The notes: generated by a model not told the origin, from the letters alone. A stretch of DNA of 18,281 bases from Enterobacteriaceae bacterium UBA3516 (GCA_002377245.1 DFPL01000322.1:15599-33879), one strand, 5' to 3'. Shown: positions 7,439 to 15,051, counted from the first letter of the stretch. A program made the numbers and translations.

Positions 7439-8596
7439 ATGGCTGGCTGGCATCTTGATACTAAAATGGCGCAGGATATCGTGGGACGCACAATGCGTAT
7501 CATTGATACAAACATTAACGTGATGGATGCACGTGGGCGCATCATTGGTAGTGGGGATCGCGAACGTATTGGGGAATTGCACGAAGGTGCACTGCTCGTA
7601 CTCGCCCAGGGTCGCGTAGTGGATATCGACGATGCCGTAGCCCGCCATCTGCACGGGGTACGCCAGGGCATCAACCTGCCGCTGCGTCTTGAAGGGGAGA
7701 TCGTGGGCGTTATTGGCCTGACGGGAGAACCCGAATCGTTACGTAAGTACGGCGAGCTGGTGTGCATGACTGCCGAAATGATGCTTGAGCAATCCCGTTT
7801 GATGCACCTCCTTGCGCAGGATAGCCGCCTGCGTGAAGAGCTGGTCATGAACCTGATTCAGGCTGAAGAGCACACGCCAGCACTCACCGAATGGGCCCAG
7901 CGTTTAGGTATTGATTTGAATCAGCCGCGTGTGGTTGCCGTGGTGGAAGTCGACAGCGGTCAGTTAGGCGTAGACAGCGCCATGGCTGAGCTTCAGCAAC
8001 TGCAAAACGCGCTGACCACCCCCGAACGCAATAATCTCATCGCGATTGTTTCTCTGACGGAAATGGTGGTGCTCAAGCCTGCGCTCAATCAGTTTGGCCG
8101 TTGGGATGCCGAAGATCATCGTAAACGTGTTGAGCAGCTTATTCAGCGCATGAAAGAAAACGGTCAATTGCGTTTTCGTGTCTCGCTGGGAAATTACTTT
8201 ACCGGGCCGGGAAGTATCGCCCGTTCATACCGTACCGCGCGCACCACCATGATGGTGGGTAAACAGCGTATGCCGGAAAGCCGCAGCTACTTCTATCAGG
8301 ATTTAATGCTGCCTGTATTGCTCGACAGCCTTCGCGGCGGCTGGCAGGCCAACGAACTCTCTCGTCCACTTCAGCGACTTAAAGCAATGGACAACAACGG
8401 GCTGTTGCGCCGGACGTTGTCGGCATGGTTCCGTCATAACGTACAGCCCCTGGCAACCTCAAAAGCCCTCTTTATTCACCGTAATACGCTGGAATATCGG
8501 CTGAACCGTATTTCTGAGTTAACGGGATTAGATTTAGGCAATTTTGATGACAGACTGCTGCTGTACGTGGCACTACAGCTGGATGAGCAGCGTTAG
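7439..8596 (+). CDS. cdaR: Sugar diacid utilization transcriptional regulator CdaR
   Basis: CdaR (SdaR) activates the garPLRK, garD and gudPXD genes for D-galactarate, D-glucarate and D-glycerate use, and its own gene. The 385-residue product matches the E. coli length. The N-terminal sugar-diacid recognition domain starts MAGWHLDTKMAQDIV and runs through INVMDARGRIIGSGD and VARHLHGVRQGINLPLRL to about residue 135. The C-terminal PucR-type helix-turn-helix includes LATSKALFIHRNTLEYRLNRISELTGLDL. The ATG at 7439 was chosen because it starts at the family N-terminus and has GGGAGGG at 7428-7434; an upstream in-frame ATG at 7370 would begin inside the palindrome. A strong terminator follows nine bases after the stop. 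None of its known target genes lies in this window. Confidence 0.95.
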   Translation: MAGWHLDTKMAQDIVGRTMRIIDTNINVMDARGRIIGSGDRERIGELHEGALLVLAQGRVVDIDDAVARHLHGVRQGINLPLRLEGEIVGVIGLTGEPESLRKYGELVCMTAEMMLEQSRLMHLLAQDSRLREELVMNLIQAEEHTPALTEWAQRLGIDLNQPRVVAVVEVDSGQLGVDSAMAELQQLQNALTTPERNNLIAIVSLTEMVVLKPALNQFGRWDAEDHRKRVEQLIQRMKENGQLRFRVSLGNYFTGPGSIARSYRTARTTMMVGKQRMPESRSYFYQDLMLPVLLDSLRGGWQANELSRPLQRLKAMDNNGLLRRTLSAWFRHNVQPLATSKALFIHRNTLEYRLNRISELTGLDLGNFDDRLLLYVALQLDEQR

Positions 8597-8604
8597 GTAA
8601 AAGT

Positions 8605-8632
8605 AAAACGGCAGCCGCAGGGCTGCCGTTTT
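8605..8632. terminator. Strong bidirectional terminator after cdaR
   Basis: AAAACGGCAGCC (8605-8616) and GGCTGCCGTTTT (8621-8632) form a perfect 12-bp stem with the 4-base loop GCAG. The A-rich left end and T-rich right end make it usable on both strands, so it can end cdaR and also the converging yaeH transcript. Confidence 0.93.
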
Positions 8633-8642
8633 GCTGTTGGCA

Positions 8643-8687
8643 CCTTCTCCCGAGGGAGAGGGCCGAGGTGAGGGCATCAGACTGCAC
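8643..8687. repeat. REP-like intergenic repeat, copy B (best preserved)
   Basis: CCTTCTCCC (8643-8651) and GGGAGAGGG (8654-8662) form a 9-position stem with one wobble. The conserved tail CCGAGGTGAGGGCATCAG follows. This tail and the right arm recur at 30-62. It sits between the converging cdaR and yaeH genes, next to the terminator, the usual location of REP-type elements in enterobacteria. Confidence 0.7.
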
Positions 8688-8696
8688 CCCTCCCCA

Positions 8697-9086
8697 TTAC
8701 TTATTGCGCGTGAGTTTTTCCAGGTCAGATTCAATTTCATTGATCTTGTTGGCAACCACGCTTTCAAGATGGCGGAGATCGTCAAGGATCTTGCGTTTCA
8801 AATCCACATCAGTGCGATCGCGCTGGCAAATCTGGTCAAGCTCATCAATCACATAGCGCAGGTTTGGACTGATCTCCTGCACTTCTTTGTAACCCTGACC
8901 GATACCATCCGCGACCACCGTCTTACGCTGACGAGGGTATTTAAACTTTACGCTTTTAGCAAAAAACTCGCCTTTGTCCTTGTGAAAATAGATTTTCAGG
9001 ATGTCGTTATTGGCTTCCTGGCGGAGGCTGTAACGGTCAATTTCATCAGGATTGGTAATGCCTAAACTTTTCAGATTATCGTACAT
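8697..9086 (-). CDS. yaeH: UPF0325 family protein YaeH
   Basis: This 129-residue soluble protein is a conserved enterobacterial protein without a known biochemical function (E. coli YaeH has 128 residues). It begins MYDNLKSLGITNPDEIDRYSLRQEANNDILKIYF. The middle is lysine-rich (FAKSVKFKYPRQRKTVV), and the C-terminal half is charged and probably helical (about residues 75-129). There is no signal peptide or membrane segment. It lies between cdaR (convergent) and dapD (same strand, 121 bp away). In E. coli K-12 yaeI separates yaeH from dapD, and it is not present here. I assign no function. Confidence 0.88.
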   Translation of the reverse strand: MYDNLKSLGITNPDEIDRYSLRQEANNDILKIYFHKDKGEFFAKSVKFKYPRQRKTVVADGIGQGYKEVQEISPNLRYVIDELDQICQRDRTDVDLKRKILDDLRHLESVVANKINEIESDLEKLTRNK

Positions 9087-9177
9087 AGCGGTACCCTTAA
9101 GCTCAACATAACCTATGAATAATTAACGAAAAAATCTATTTTCGCCACTGTAATATGTTAAAAAGGCGGTATATGTC

Positions 9178-9202
9178 ACCCTCTCCCGAACTGGAAGAGG
9201 GT
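9178..9202. repeat. Short REP-like hairpin after dapD, copy D
   Basis: ACCCTCT (9178-9184) and AGAGGGT (9196-9202) form a perfect 7-bp stem, with CCC and GG bases inside the loop that echo the CCCTCTCCC arm of the other copies. It begins five bases beyond the dapD stop codon. The nearest T-run on the dapD strand is about 15 bases further on, so it is not a canonical terminator. Confidence 0.5.
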
Positions 9203-9207
9203 ATGAC

Positions 9208-10032
9208 TTAATCGATGGTGCGCAGCAGTTCGTTGATGCCCACTTTGCCACGCGTTTTCGCATCGACTTTCTTAACGATCACAGCACAGTACAGGCTGTA
9301 TTTACCGTCTTTGGACGGCAGGTTGCCGGAAACGACAACGGAGCCCGCCGGTACACGGCCATAGTGCACTTCACCGGTTTCACGATCGTAAATACGGGTG
9401 CTCTGTCCAATATAGACGCCCATGGAGATAACGGAACCTTCTTCAACGATAACACCTTCAACAACTTCAGAACGTGCGCCGATGAAGCAGTTATCTTCGA
9501 TAATGGTTGGGTTAGCCTGCAGCGGCTCCAGAACACCGCCGATGCCGACCCCACCGGACAGGTGAACGTTTTTACCAATCTGCGCACAGGAACCTACTGT
9601 CGCCCAGGTATCTACCATGGTGCCTTCGTCGACGTAAGCGCCAATGTTGACGTAGGACGGCATCAGCACGGTATTACGTGCAATAAAAGCGCCCTGACGA
9701 ACGGCTGCAGGAGGAACGACGCGGAAGCCTTCTTTCTGGAAGCGCGCTTCGTCATAGTTGGCAAATTTCATCGGCACTTTATCGAAGTAGCGGCTTTCCG
9801 CACCGTCGATAACCTGATTATCGTTAATGCGGAACGAGAGCAGAACTGCCTTCTTGAGCCACTGGTGAGTAACCCACTGGCCGTCAATCTTCTCTGCGAC
9901 GCGCAGTGCGCCTGAATCCAACAGGGAGATAACCTGGTTAACCGCTTCACGGGTAACGGTATCTACGTTTGCCGGGGTGATCTCTGCGCGACGCTCGAAA
10001 GCGGCTTCAATAACGTTCTGTAACTGCTGCAT
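9208..10032 (-). CDS. dapD: 2,3,4,5-tetrahydropyridine-2,6-dicarboxylate N-succinyltransferase
   Basis: DapD transfers succinyl from succinyl-CoA to tetrahydrodipicolinate in the succinylase branch leading to meso-diaminopimelate and lysine, needed for peptidoglycan and protein. The 274-residue product matches E. coli length. The centre (about 105-235) is a left-handed parallel beta-helix of hexapeptide repeats, seen in GAFIARNTVLMPSYVNIGAYVDEG, WATVGSCAQIGKNVHLSGGVGIGG and NCFIGARSEVVEGVIVEEG. The C-terminus ends GKVGINELLRTID. The ATG at 10030-10032 gives the conserved MQQLQN start; an upstream in-frame ATG at 10047 would add MERVI. It lies 32 bases after glnD, so it may be co-transcribed, with a run of nine T's (coding strand) in the gap. 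Confidence 0.97.
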   Translation of the reverse strand: MQQLQNVIEAAFERRAEITPANVDTVTREAVNQVISLLDSGALRVAEKIDGQWVTHQWLKKAVLLSFRINDNQVIDGAESRYFDKVPMKFANYDEARFQKEGFRVVPPAAVRQGAFIARNTVLMPSYVNIGAYVDEGTMVDTWATVGSCAQIGKNVHLSGGVGIGGVLEPLQANPTIIEDNCFIGARSEVVEGVIVEEGSVISMGVYIGQSTRIYDRETGEVHYGRVPAGSVVVSGNLPSKDGKYSLYCAVIVKKVDAKTRGKVGINELLRTID

Positions 10033-10064
10033 TATGACTCTTTCCATCTCTGTAAAAAAAAACG

Positions 10065-12740
10065 TTACCCTTTATCGTTTGGATTGAGGGCCTCTGTCAA
10101 CCGTTGTTGTACCTCGCGTTGCAGCTCATTATTAAGGCCACGCCGGTCGGCTGTCGCGATTATAAATAAATCTTCTACTCGCTCACCAATTGTCGTAATT
10201 CGCGCCCCGTGCAGTGAAATACCCAGGTCGGCAAAAACTTTCCCTACGCGGGCAAGTAGCCCTGGCTGGTCAAGGGCAATCAGCTCCAGGAAGGTGCGTC
10301 TGTCGGTATGTGTGGGCAGGAAATTGACCTCAGTATCAACATTAAAGTGGCGCAATTTGGCCGGTTGGCGACGCGGCTGCGGTGGCTGCCAGGAGTGCTG
10401 CGTAATGGCCTGTTCAAGGCCAAAGCGGGTTGCTTCGTGCCGATCGGCAGAAAGCGGGCTACCGTCGGGCTCCAGCACGATAAAGGTGTCCATCGCCATG
10501 CCGTCGCGCGTCGTGAAAATTTGTGCATCGTGAACGCTCAGGTTGCGCCGGTCCAGCTCAGCGCAGACCGCAGCAAACAGATAGGGTCTGTCCGGACTCC
10601 AGATAAAAATCTCGGTTCCGCCGCGTGTTGCCTGAGGACTAAGCAAAATCAGCGGCTTGCTGAGGTCGTGCTTAAGCAGGTGCCGCGCATGCCAGGCCAG
10701 TTGATTTGGGCTGTGGCGGACAAAATAGTTGGCGCGACAGCGTGCCCAAATCTGATGCAGTTTTTCTTCATCAATATTGTCCATGCGCAACAGCGCCAAC
10801 GCCTGCAATTGATGATGGCGCACGCGTTCGCGCATATCCGGCGTATTCTGCATACCACGACGGAGCTGCTTCTCCGTGGCGAAATAGAGTTCGCGCAGCA
10901 GGCTCTGCTTCCAGCTATTCCAGAGGGTTTCGTTGGTCGCGCAGATGTCGGCCACCGTCAGGCAAACTAGGAAACGCAGACGATTTTCCGTTTGCATCTC
11001 CTCGGCGAACTGCTTGATGACTTCCGGATCCTGAATGTCGCGACGCTGGGCGGTGACCGACATTAACAGATGATTGCGCACAAGCCAGGCGACCAGTTGG
11101 GTCTCCCTGGAGTTAAGGCCGTGGAGTTCGGCAAATTTCAGTACATCCTGCGCACCCAGTACCGAATGGTCGCCGCCCCGTCCTTTGGCGATATCATGGA
11201 ATAATGCGGCGATTAAAATGAGCTCAGGGTGGGTCAGACGTGGCCAGAGGTCGACACAAAGCGGATGGCGCGGACGCGTGGCTTCATCGGCAAAGGTTTC
11301 CAGTTTCAGCATGACCCGGATGGTGTGCTCATCAACGGTATAAGCGTGAAAAAGATCAAACTGCATCTGACCAACAATGTGCGACCACTGCGGCATATAG
11401 GCCCACAACACGCTGTGGCGATGCATTGGCAAGAGCCCACGTTTTACCGCACCTGGATGACGCAGCAGACTGAGGAAAATCGAACGCGCTTCCGGGATGT
11501 AGCACAATGGCTGGGTCAGGTGTCGGCGTGCATGGCGCAGATGGCGAAGCGTGGTCGAGTAGATCCCGGTGATGCTGCTATTGCGCACCATAATATAGAA
11601 CATACGCAGTATCGCCTGCGGTTCACGAATGAACAGCGTTTCATCACGGAGATCAATCAGTGACCCCCGTAGCTGAAACTCATCATCAATGGCGCGTGGT
11701 TTTTCATCCGTCGTCAGCGCCAGTATGGCTTCATCGAACAGCTGCAACAGCATCTGGTTCAGTTCGGTAACCCGGCGCGTGACACGGTAGAAATCCTTCA
11801 TCATATGTTCGACGGGCTGATTGCCTTCGCCGACGTAATTCAGACGCTGGGCAACGCTGAGCTGACGGTCGAACAGCAGTCGGTTGTCGTAACGGTTGAG
11901 TTCAAGGTGAAGAGCAAAGCGTATCCGCCAGAGCAGGTGCAGGCATTCGTTGAGTTCATTACGCTCGGCTTCGGTCAGGAAGCCAAAGCCGACCATCTCA
12001 TCCATTGAGGTGGCGCCAAAATGGCGGCGTGCAACCCACTGCAGGGTGTGAATATCACGCAGTCCGCCGGGGCTGCTTTTAATATCAGGTTCCAGATTGT
12101 AGCTCGTACCGTGATAACGCTGGTGGCGATCGTTCTGTTCCACGACTTTTGCCGGGAAGAACTTTTCCGATGGCCAGAATGACTCGCTGAAGATGTGTTT
12201 TTGCAGCTCCAGAAATAGCGCGACATCACCGATGAGCAGGCGCGATTCAATCAGGTTGGTGGCCACGGTTAAATCGGATAATCCTTCCAGCAGGCACTCT
12301 TCTAAGGTGCGCACGCTGTGTCCCACTTCCAGCTTCACATCCCAGAGCAGAGTGAGTAATTCACCAATCTTTTGTGCCCCTTCATCGGAGAGTTTTGCCC
12401 GACTCAAAATCAGCAAATCAATATCAGAAAGGGGATGTAGCTCACCACGGCCATAGCCGCCGACGGCAACCAGGGCAATGTCACTTTGCTCACCAAAGCC
12501 GTAGTCCAGCCACAGTCGTTGCAGCAACTGGTCAATAAATTCAGTCCGTGCCTCAATGAGTTGCTCTGCTGACAACCCGGCATCAAAAACATGCCCCAGC
12601 CACTGCTGGAAGCTGTCTATACGGGCTTTGATTGTCGCGACGGTCAGTTCACTTGATGACCAGTCGCCGGGATAAGCAGGCTGACCTGGTAACGTGGGTT
12701 TTAGCGTACTGACAAATTGTTCAGAAAATGTATTGCTCAT
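10065..12740 (-). CDS. glnD: Bifunctional uridylyltransferase/uridylyl-removing enzyme GlnD
   Basis: GlnD is the primary nitrogen sensor. It uridylylates PII proteins (GlnB, GlnK) when glutamine is low and removes UMP when glutamine is high, which controls GlnE and NtrBC. The 891-residue product is full length (890 in E. coli). The nucleotidyltransferase domain has GGYGRGELHPLSDIDLL with GGYGRGE at 94-100 and catalytic Asp106 and Asp108. The HD domain has ALFHDIAKGRGGDHS near residue 515, which performs UMP removal. Two C-terminal glutamine-sensing ACT domains follow: one beginning RPYLFAAVCAELDRRNLSVHDAQ and one beginning RTFLELIALDQPGLLARVGKVFADLGISLHGARI. It lies on the same strand as map and dapD; a terminator separates it from map, so it should have its own promoter in 12741-12968. 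Confidence 0.97.
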   Translation of the reverse strand: MSNTFSEQFVSTLKPTLPGQPAYPGDWSSSELTVATIKARIDSFQQWLGHVFDAGLSAEQLIEARTEFIDQLLQRLWLDYGFGEQSDIALVAVGGYGRGELHPLSDIDLLILSRAKLSDEGAQKIGELLTLLWDVKLEVGHSVRTLEECLLEGLSDLTVATNLIESRLLIGDVALFLELQKHIFSESFWPSEKFFPAKVVEQNDRHQRYHGTSYNLEPDIKSSPGGLRDIHTLQWVARRHFGATSMDEMVGFGFLTEAERNELNECLHLLWRIRFALHLELNRYDNRLLFDRQLSVAQRLNYVGEGNQPVEHMMKDFYRVTRRVTELNQMLLQLFDEAILALTTDEKPRAIDDEFQLRGSLIDLRDETLFIREPQAILRMFYIMVRNSSITGIYSTTLRHLRHARRHLTQPLCYIPEARSIFLSLLRHPGAVKRGLLPMHRHSVLWAYMPQWSHIVGQMQFDLFHAYTVDEHTIRVMLKLETFADEATRPRHPLCVDLWPRLTHPELILIAALFHDIAKGRGGDHSVLGAQDVLKFAELHGLNSRETQLVAWLVRNHLLMSVTAQRRDIQDPEVIKQFAEEMQTENRLRFLVCLTVADICATNETLWNSWKQSLLRELYFATEKQLRRGMQNTPDMRERVRHHQLQALALLRMDNIDEEKLHQIWARCRANYFVRHSPNQLAWHARHLLKHDLSKPLILLSPQATRGGTEIFIWSPDRPYLFAAVCAELDRRNLSVHDAQIFTTRDGMAMDTFIVLEPDGSPLSADRHEATRFGLEQAITQHSWQPPQPRRQPAKLRHFNVDTEVNFLPTHTDRRTFLELIALDQPGLLARVGKVFADLGISLHGARITTIGERVEDLFIIATADRRGLNNELQREVQQRLTEALNPNDKG

Positions 12741-12968
12741 TAACAGGCCACCCTAATCTATGGGACAGCAAATCACGACACGGGGCGTAAATATGTCGGT
12801 GCGGACAAAACGTATTCAGTAAAGGTTAAGACATGCATTTCATCAGACAAGTTAAAAGAGATAACCGGAAATGAAAAGACGTTTATCTTTATGAAGCATG
12901 GCAGGAAATATAAGGGAAAATTGTGCGTGCTTACGGAAGAAATAAGCAAGTTTTCTGAGCGGGTCAAT
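12741..12968 (-). other. glnD upstream region, no gene seen
   Basis: This AT-rich stretch between glnD and the map terminator must hold the glnD promoter. Weak candidates exist on the minus strand (for example TTGTCT followed after 16 bases by TAACCT), but none is convincing. The short open frames here show no recognisable protein and no good ribosome binding site. Confidence 0.4.
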
Positions 12969-12995
12969 AAAAAAGCGGCCCCTTACAGGCCGCTT
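12969..12995 (-). terminator. Intrinsic terminator of map
   Basis: AAGCGGCC (12973-12980) and GGCCGCTT (12988-12995) form a perfect 8-bp stem around a 7-base loop. On the minus strand it is followed by six T's (12969-12974 complement). It lies 21 bases beyond the map stop codon and insulates glnD from map. Confidence 0.9.
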
Positions 12996-13016
12996 CATGA
13001 ACGCATACGTAAGAGA

Positions 13017-13808
13017 TTATTCCGCAGTGAGGATTGCCGGGATAGTGTCGTCTTTACGCAGGGTCAGGATCTCGCAACCGTTCTCAGTCACAACAATGGT
13101 ATGTTCATATTGCGCTGACAGGCTGCGGTCTTTTGTTTTCACCGTCCAACCGTCTTTCATGGTACGGATGCGGTAATCACCGGCGTTTACCATCGGTTCG
13201 ATGGTGAACGTCATGCCCGCCTGCAACACCACGCCGCCATCGTCCGCGTCGTAGTGCAGCACCTGGGGCTCTTCGTGGAAAACACGGCCAATACCGTGAC
13301 CACAATATTCGCGTACAACGGAGAAACCTTCGCCTTCAACGTATTTCTGAATGGCAGCACCCAGCGTGCGCAGGCGAATGCCAGGTTTAACCATACGAAG
13401 GGACAAATAGAGGCTGTCCTGAGTGACGCGGCACAGGCGTTCGCCGAGAATCGTAGGCTTGCCTACGATAAACATTTTGGAGGTATCGCCGTGATAGTCG
13501 TCTTTAATGACGGTCACGTCGATGTTCACGATATCGCCATCTTTCAGCAGTTTTTCGTCATCCGGGATACCGTGGCAGACCACTTCGTTAATGGAAATAC
13601 ACACGGATTTCGGGAAACCGTGATAGCCGAGGCAAGCCGAAACTGCATGCTGCTCATTCACGATGTAATCGTTACAAATACGATCCAGTTCGCCAGTGCT
13701 TACGCCAGGTTTGATGTGTTGCTCGATCATTTCCAGCACTTCAGCGGCAAGGCGGCCAGCCACGCGCATTTTTTCGATTTCTTCTGGGGTCTTAATTGAG
13801 ATAGCCAT
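13017..13808 (-). CDS. map: Type I methionine aminopeptidase
   Basis: Map removes the initiator methionine from nascent proteins with a small second residue and is essential in E. coli. The 263-residue product has the pita-bread metalloprotease fold with all five metal ligands at E. coli positions: Asp97 (NIDVTV), Asp108 (HGDTSKMF), His171 (CGHGIGR), Glu204 (TIEPM) and Glu235 (QYEHT), plus the catalytic His79 (VVCHGIP). The start at 13806-13808 gives the conserved MAISIKTPEEIEKMRVAGRLAAEVL. It is divergent from rpsB across a 400-bp region and ends in a clear terminator. One residue is missing at the C-terminus compared with E. coli (264). Confidence 0.97.
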   Translation of the reverse strand: MAISIKTPEEIEKMRVAGRLAAEVLEMIEQHIKPGVSTGELDRICNDYIVNEQHAVSACLGYHGFPKSVCISINEVVCHGIPDDEKLLKDGDIVNIDVTVIKDDYHGDTSKMFIVGKPTILGERLCRVTQDSLYLSLRMVKPGIRLRTLGAAIQKYVEGEGFSVVREYCGHGIGRVFHEEPQVLHYDADDGGVVLQAGMTFTIEPMVNAGDYRIRTMKDGWTVKTKDRSLSAQYEHTIVVTENGCEILTLRKDDTIPAILTAE

Positions 13809-14020
13809 TGATTCTGTCCATCAGTGCCGATTTTCGACATTATTTAGTTCAAGTACCGCTAATGGTAACAGTCAGGCCCGCCCGCTGCCAAATTGAGAAT
13901 CATTTTGCCAGGCGCCTTTTGTGCCGCATCCGTGTTCGAGGTGCTACGCTTTGCTGCGGGATGGCGCGTGTTTGTCACATGAAATTCACTGTTCAGCCGC
14001 GCGTTCTCCGTTAACAATGA
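13809..14020. other. map/rpsB divergent intergenic region, upstream half
   Basis: No gene is supported here. A possible map promoter on the minus strand is TTACCA, 16-18 bases, then TAAATAAT just before the map leader. A stretch at 13889-13907 matches 13 of 19 positions of the Fur-box consensus (see findings). The rest is upstream sequence for the strong rpsB promoter. Confidence 0.35.
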
Positions 14021-14050
14021 TTGGAGTCTGGCTGCTGTTTGTGGTATAAA
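14021..14050 (+). promoter_or_regulatory. Strong sigma-70 promoter of the rpsB-tsf operon
   Basis: TTGGAG (14021-14026) and TATAAA (14045-14050) are separated by 18 bases. The -10 is followed at once by GCGCGCC, a GC-rich discriminator typical of promoters for translation genes that ppGpp/DksA turn down. The start should fall near 14057, giving a leader of about 150 bases before rpsB. Confidence 0.8.
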
Positions 14051-14056
14051 GCGCGC

Positions 14057-14208
14057 CGGACTCACGTTCCTCTTCGGAACGAAGTCGACAAATCTCACTT
14101 TGTGTAAATAACACACACGTATCGACACATATTCCGGGGTGCCCTTAGGGGTCGGTAATATGGGATACGTGGAGGCATAACCCCAACTTTTATATAGAGG
14201 TTCTAATC
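14057..14208 (+). ncRNA. Structured rpsB leader (S2-binding / t44-tff type)
   Basis: The leader between the promoter and rpsB corresponds in place to the E. coli region annotated as the tff (t44) RNA and the S2 autoregulatory leader. A clear hairpin is formed by CGTTCC (14065-14070), loop TCTTC, and GGAACG (14076-14081). Further down GGGGT (14136-14140) and AGGGGT (14147-14152) can compete for ACCCC (14180-14184), which could form the pseudoknot-like element near the ribosome binding site AGAGG (14196-14200). Binding of S2 here is known for E. coli and inferred for this sequence; I did not compute a fold. Confidence 0.7.
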
Positions 14209-14934
14209 ATGGCAACTGTTTCCATGCGCGACATGCTCAAGGCTGGTGTTCACTTCGGTCACCAGACCCGTTACTGGAACCCGAAAATGAAGCCTTTCAT
14301 CTTCGGCGCACGTAACAAAGTTCACATCATCAACCTTGAGAAAACTGTACCGATGTTCAACGAAGCTCTGGCTGAACTGAACAAGATCTCTTCTCGTAAA
14401 GGCAAAATCCTTTTCGTTGGTACTAAACGCGCTGCGAGCGAAGCGGTGAAAGAAGCAGCTAACAACTGCGATCAGTTCTTCGTGAACCATCGCTGGTTGG
14501 GCGGCATGCTGACTAACTGGAAAACTGTTCGTCAGTCAATCAAACGTCTGAAAGATCTGGAAACTCAGTCTCAGGACGGTACTTTCGACAAGCTGACCAA
14601 GAAAGAAGCGCTGATGCGTACTCGTGAACTGGACAAGCTGGAAAACAGCCTGGGCGGTATCAAAGACATGGGCGGCCTGCCGGACGCACTGTTCGTTATC
14701 GACGCTGACCACGAACACATCGCGATCAAAGAAGCAAACAACCTGGGTATCCCGGTATTTGCTATCGTTGATACCAACTCCGATCCGGACGGTGTTGACT
14801 TCGTTATCCCGGGTAACGACGACGCAATCCGTGCAGTTAGCCTGTATCTGAATGCTGTTGCTGCTACCGTACGTGAAGGCCGTTCTCAGGATCTGGCTGT
14901 TCAGGCGGAAGAAAGCTTCGTAGAAGCTGAATAA
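14209..14934 (+). CDS. rpsB: 30S ribosomal protein S2
   Basis: S2 joins the 30S subunit late and helps place S1 at the mRNA entry side. The 241-residue product matches E. coli length and shows the family's MATVSMRDMLKAGVHFGHQTRYWNPKMKPFIFGARN start, the NHRWLGGMLTNWKT segment, and the FVIDADHEHIAIKEANNLGIPVFAIVDTNSDP segment. Codon use is strongly biased to major codons, as in highly expressed genes. The ATG follows AGAGG eight bases upstream. It is the first gene of the rpsB-tsf operon, with a probable attenuating terminator before tsf. Excess S2 is expected to repress the operon through the leader. Confidence 0.98.
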   Translation: MATVSMRDMLKAGVHFGHQTRYWNPKMKPFIFGARNKVHIINLEKTVPMFNEALAELNKISSRKGKILFVGTKRAASEAVKEAANNCDQFFVNHRWLGGMLTNWKTVRQSIKRLKDLETQSQDGTFDKLTKKEALMRTRELDKLENSLGGIKDMGGLPDALFVIDADHEHIAIKEANNLGIPVFAIVDTNSDPDGVDFVIPGNDDAIRAVSLYLNAVAATVREGRSQDLAVQAEESFVEAE

Positions 14935-14968
14935 TAAGGTCCATCCCTTATTAGTACCGAGTATGGAT

Positions 14969-14993
14969 AGGGGCCACTTTTGGGCCCCTTTTT
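14969..14993 (+). terminator. Intrinsic (probably partial) terminator between rpsB and tsf
   Basis: AGGGGCC (14969-14975) and GGCCCCT (14983-14989) form a perfect 7-bp stem around a 7-base loop. T's at 14989-14993 follow. No clear promoter is visible between here and tsf, so read-through is expected and the element probably sets the S2 to EF-Ts ratio. It may extend with CCATCC (14941-14946) pairing to GGAT (14965-14968). Confidence 0.8.
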
Positions 14994-15002
14994 CACTTTT
15001 AA

Positions 15003-15029
15003 ACCTGTCTGGCTGATTGCCGGGCAGGT
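15003..15029 (+). promoter_or_regulatory. Hairpin just upstream of the tsf ribosome binding site
   Basis: ACCTGTCTGG (15003-15012) and CCGGGCAGGT (15020-15029) can pair over all ten positions with two G-U wobbles, around the 7-base loop CTGATTG. It ends ten bases before the tsf GAGG ribosome binding site (15040-15043). No U-tract follows, so it is not a terminator; it may act on mRNA processing or tsf translation. Confidence 0.6.
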
Positions 15030-15051
15030 CATCTCTCCCGAGGATTAAAGA

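Noticed and set aside
8631..9065. A 144-codon plus-strand frame opposite yaeH.
   Set aside because: It begins inside the cdaR terminator and repeat and reads antisense through the conserved yaeH gene.
12816..12830. GTAAAGGTTAA upstream of glnD as a possible CpxR box.
   Set aside because: The GTAAA-like halves are one base apart instead of the five-base spacing of the CpxR consensus.
12891..13118. A 75-codon plus-strand frame starting upstream of the map terminator.
   Set aside because: It runs through the map terminator and into the map 3' end antisense, with no plausible start signal.
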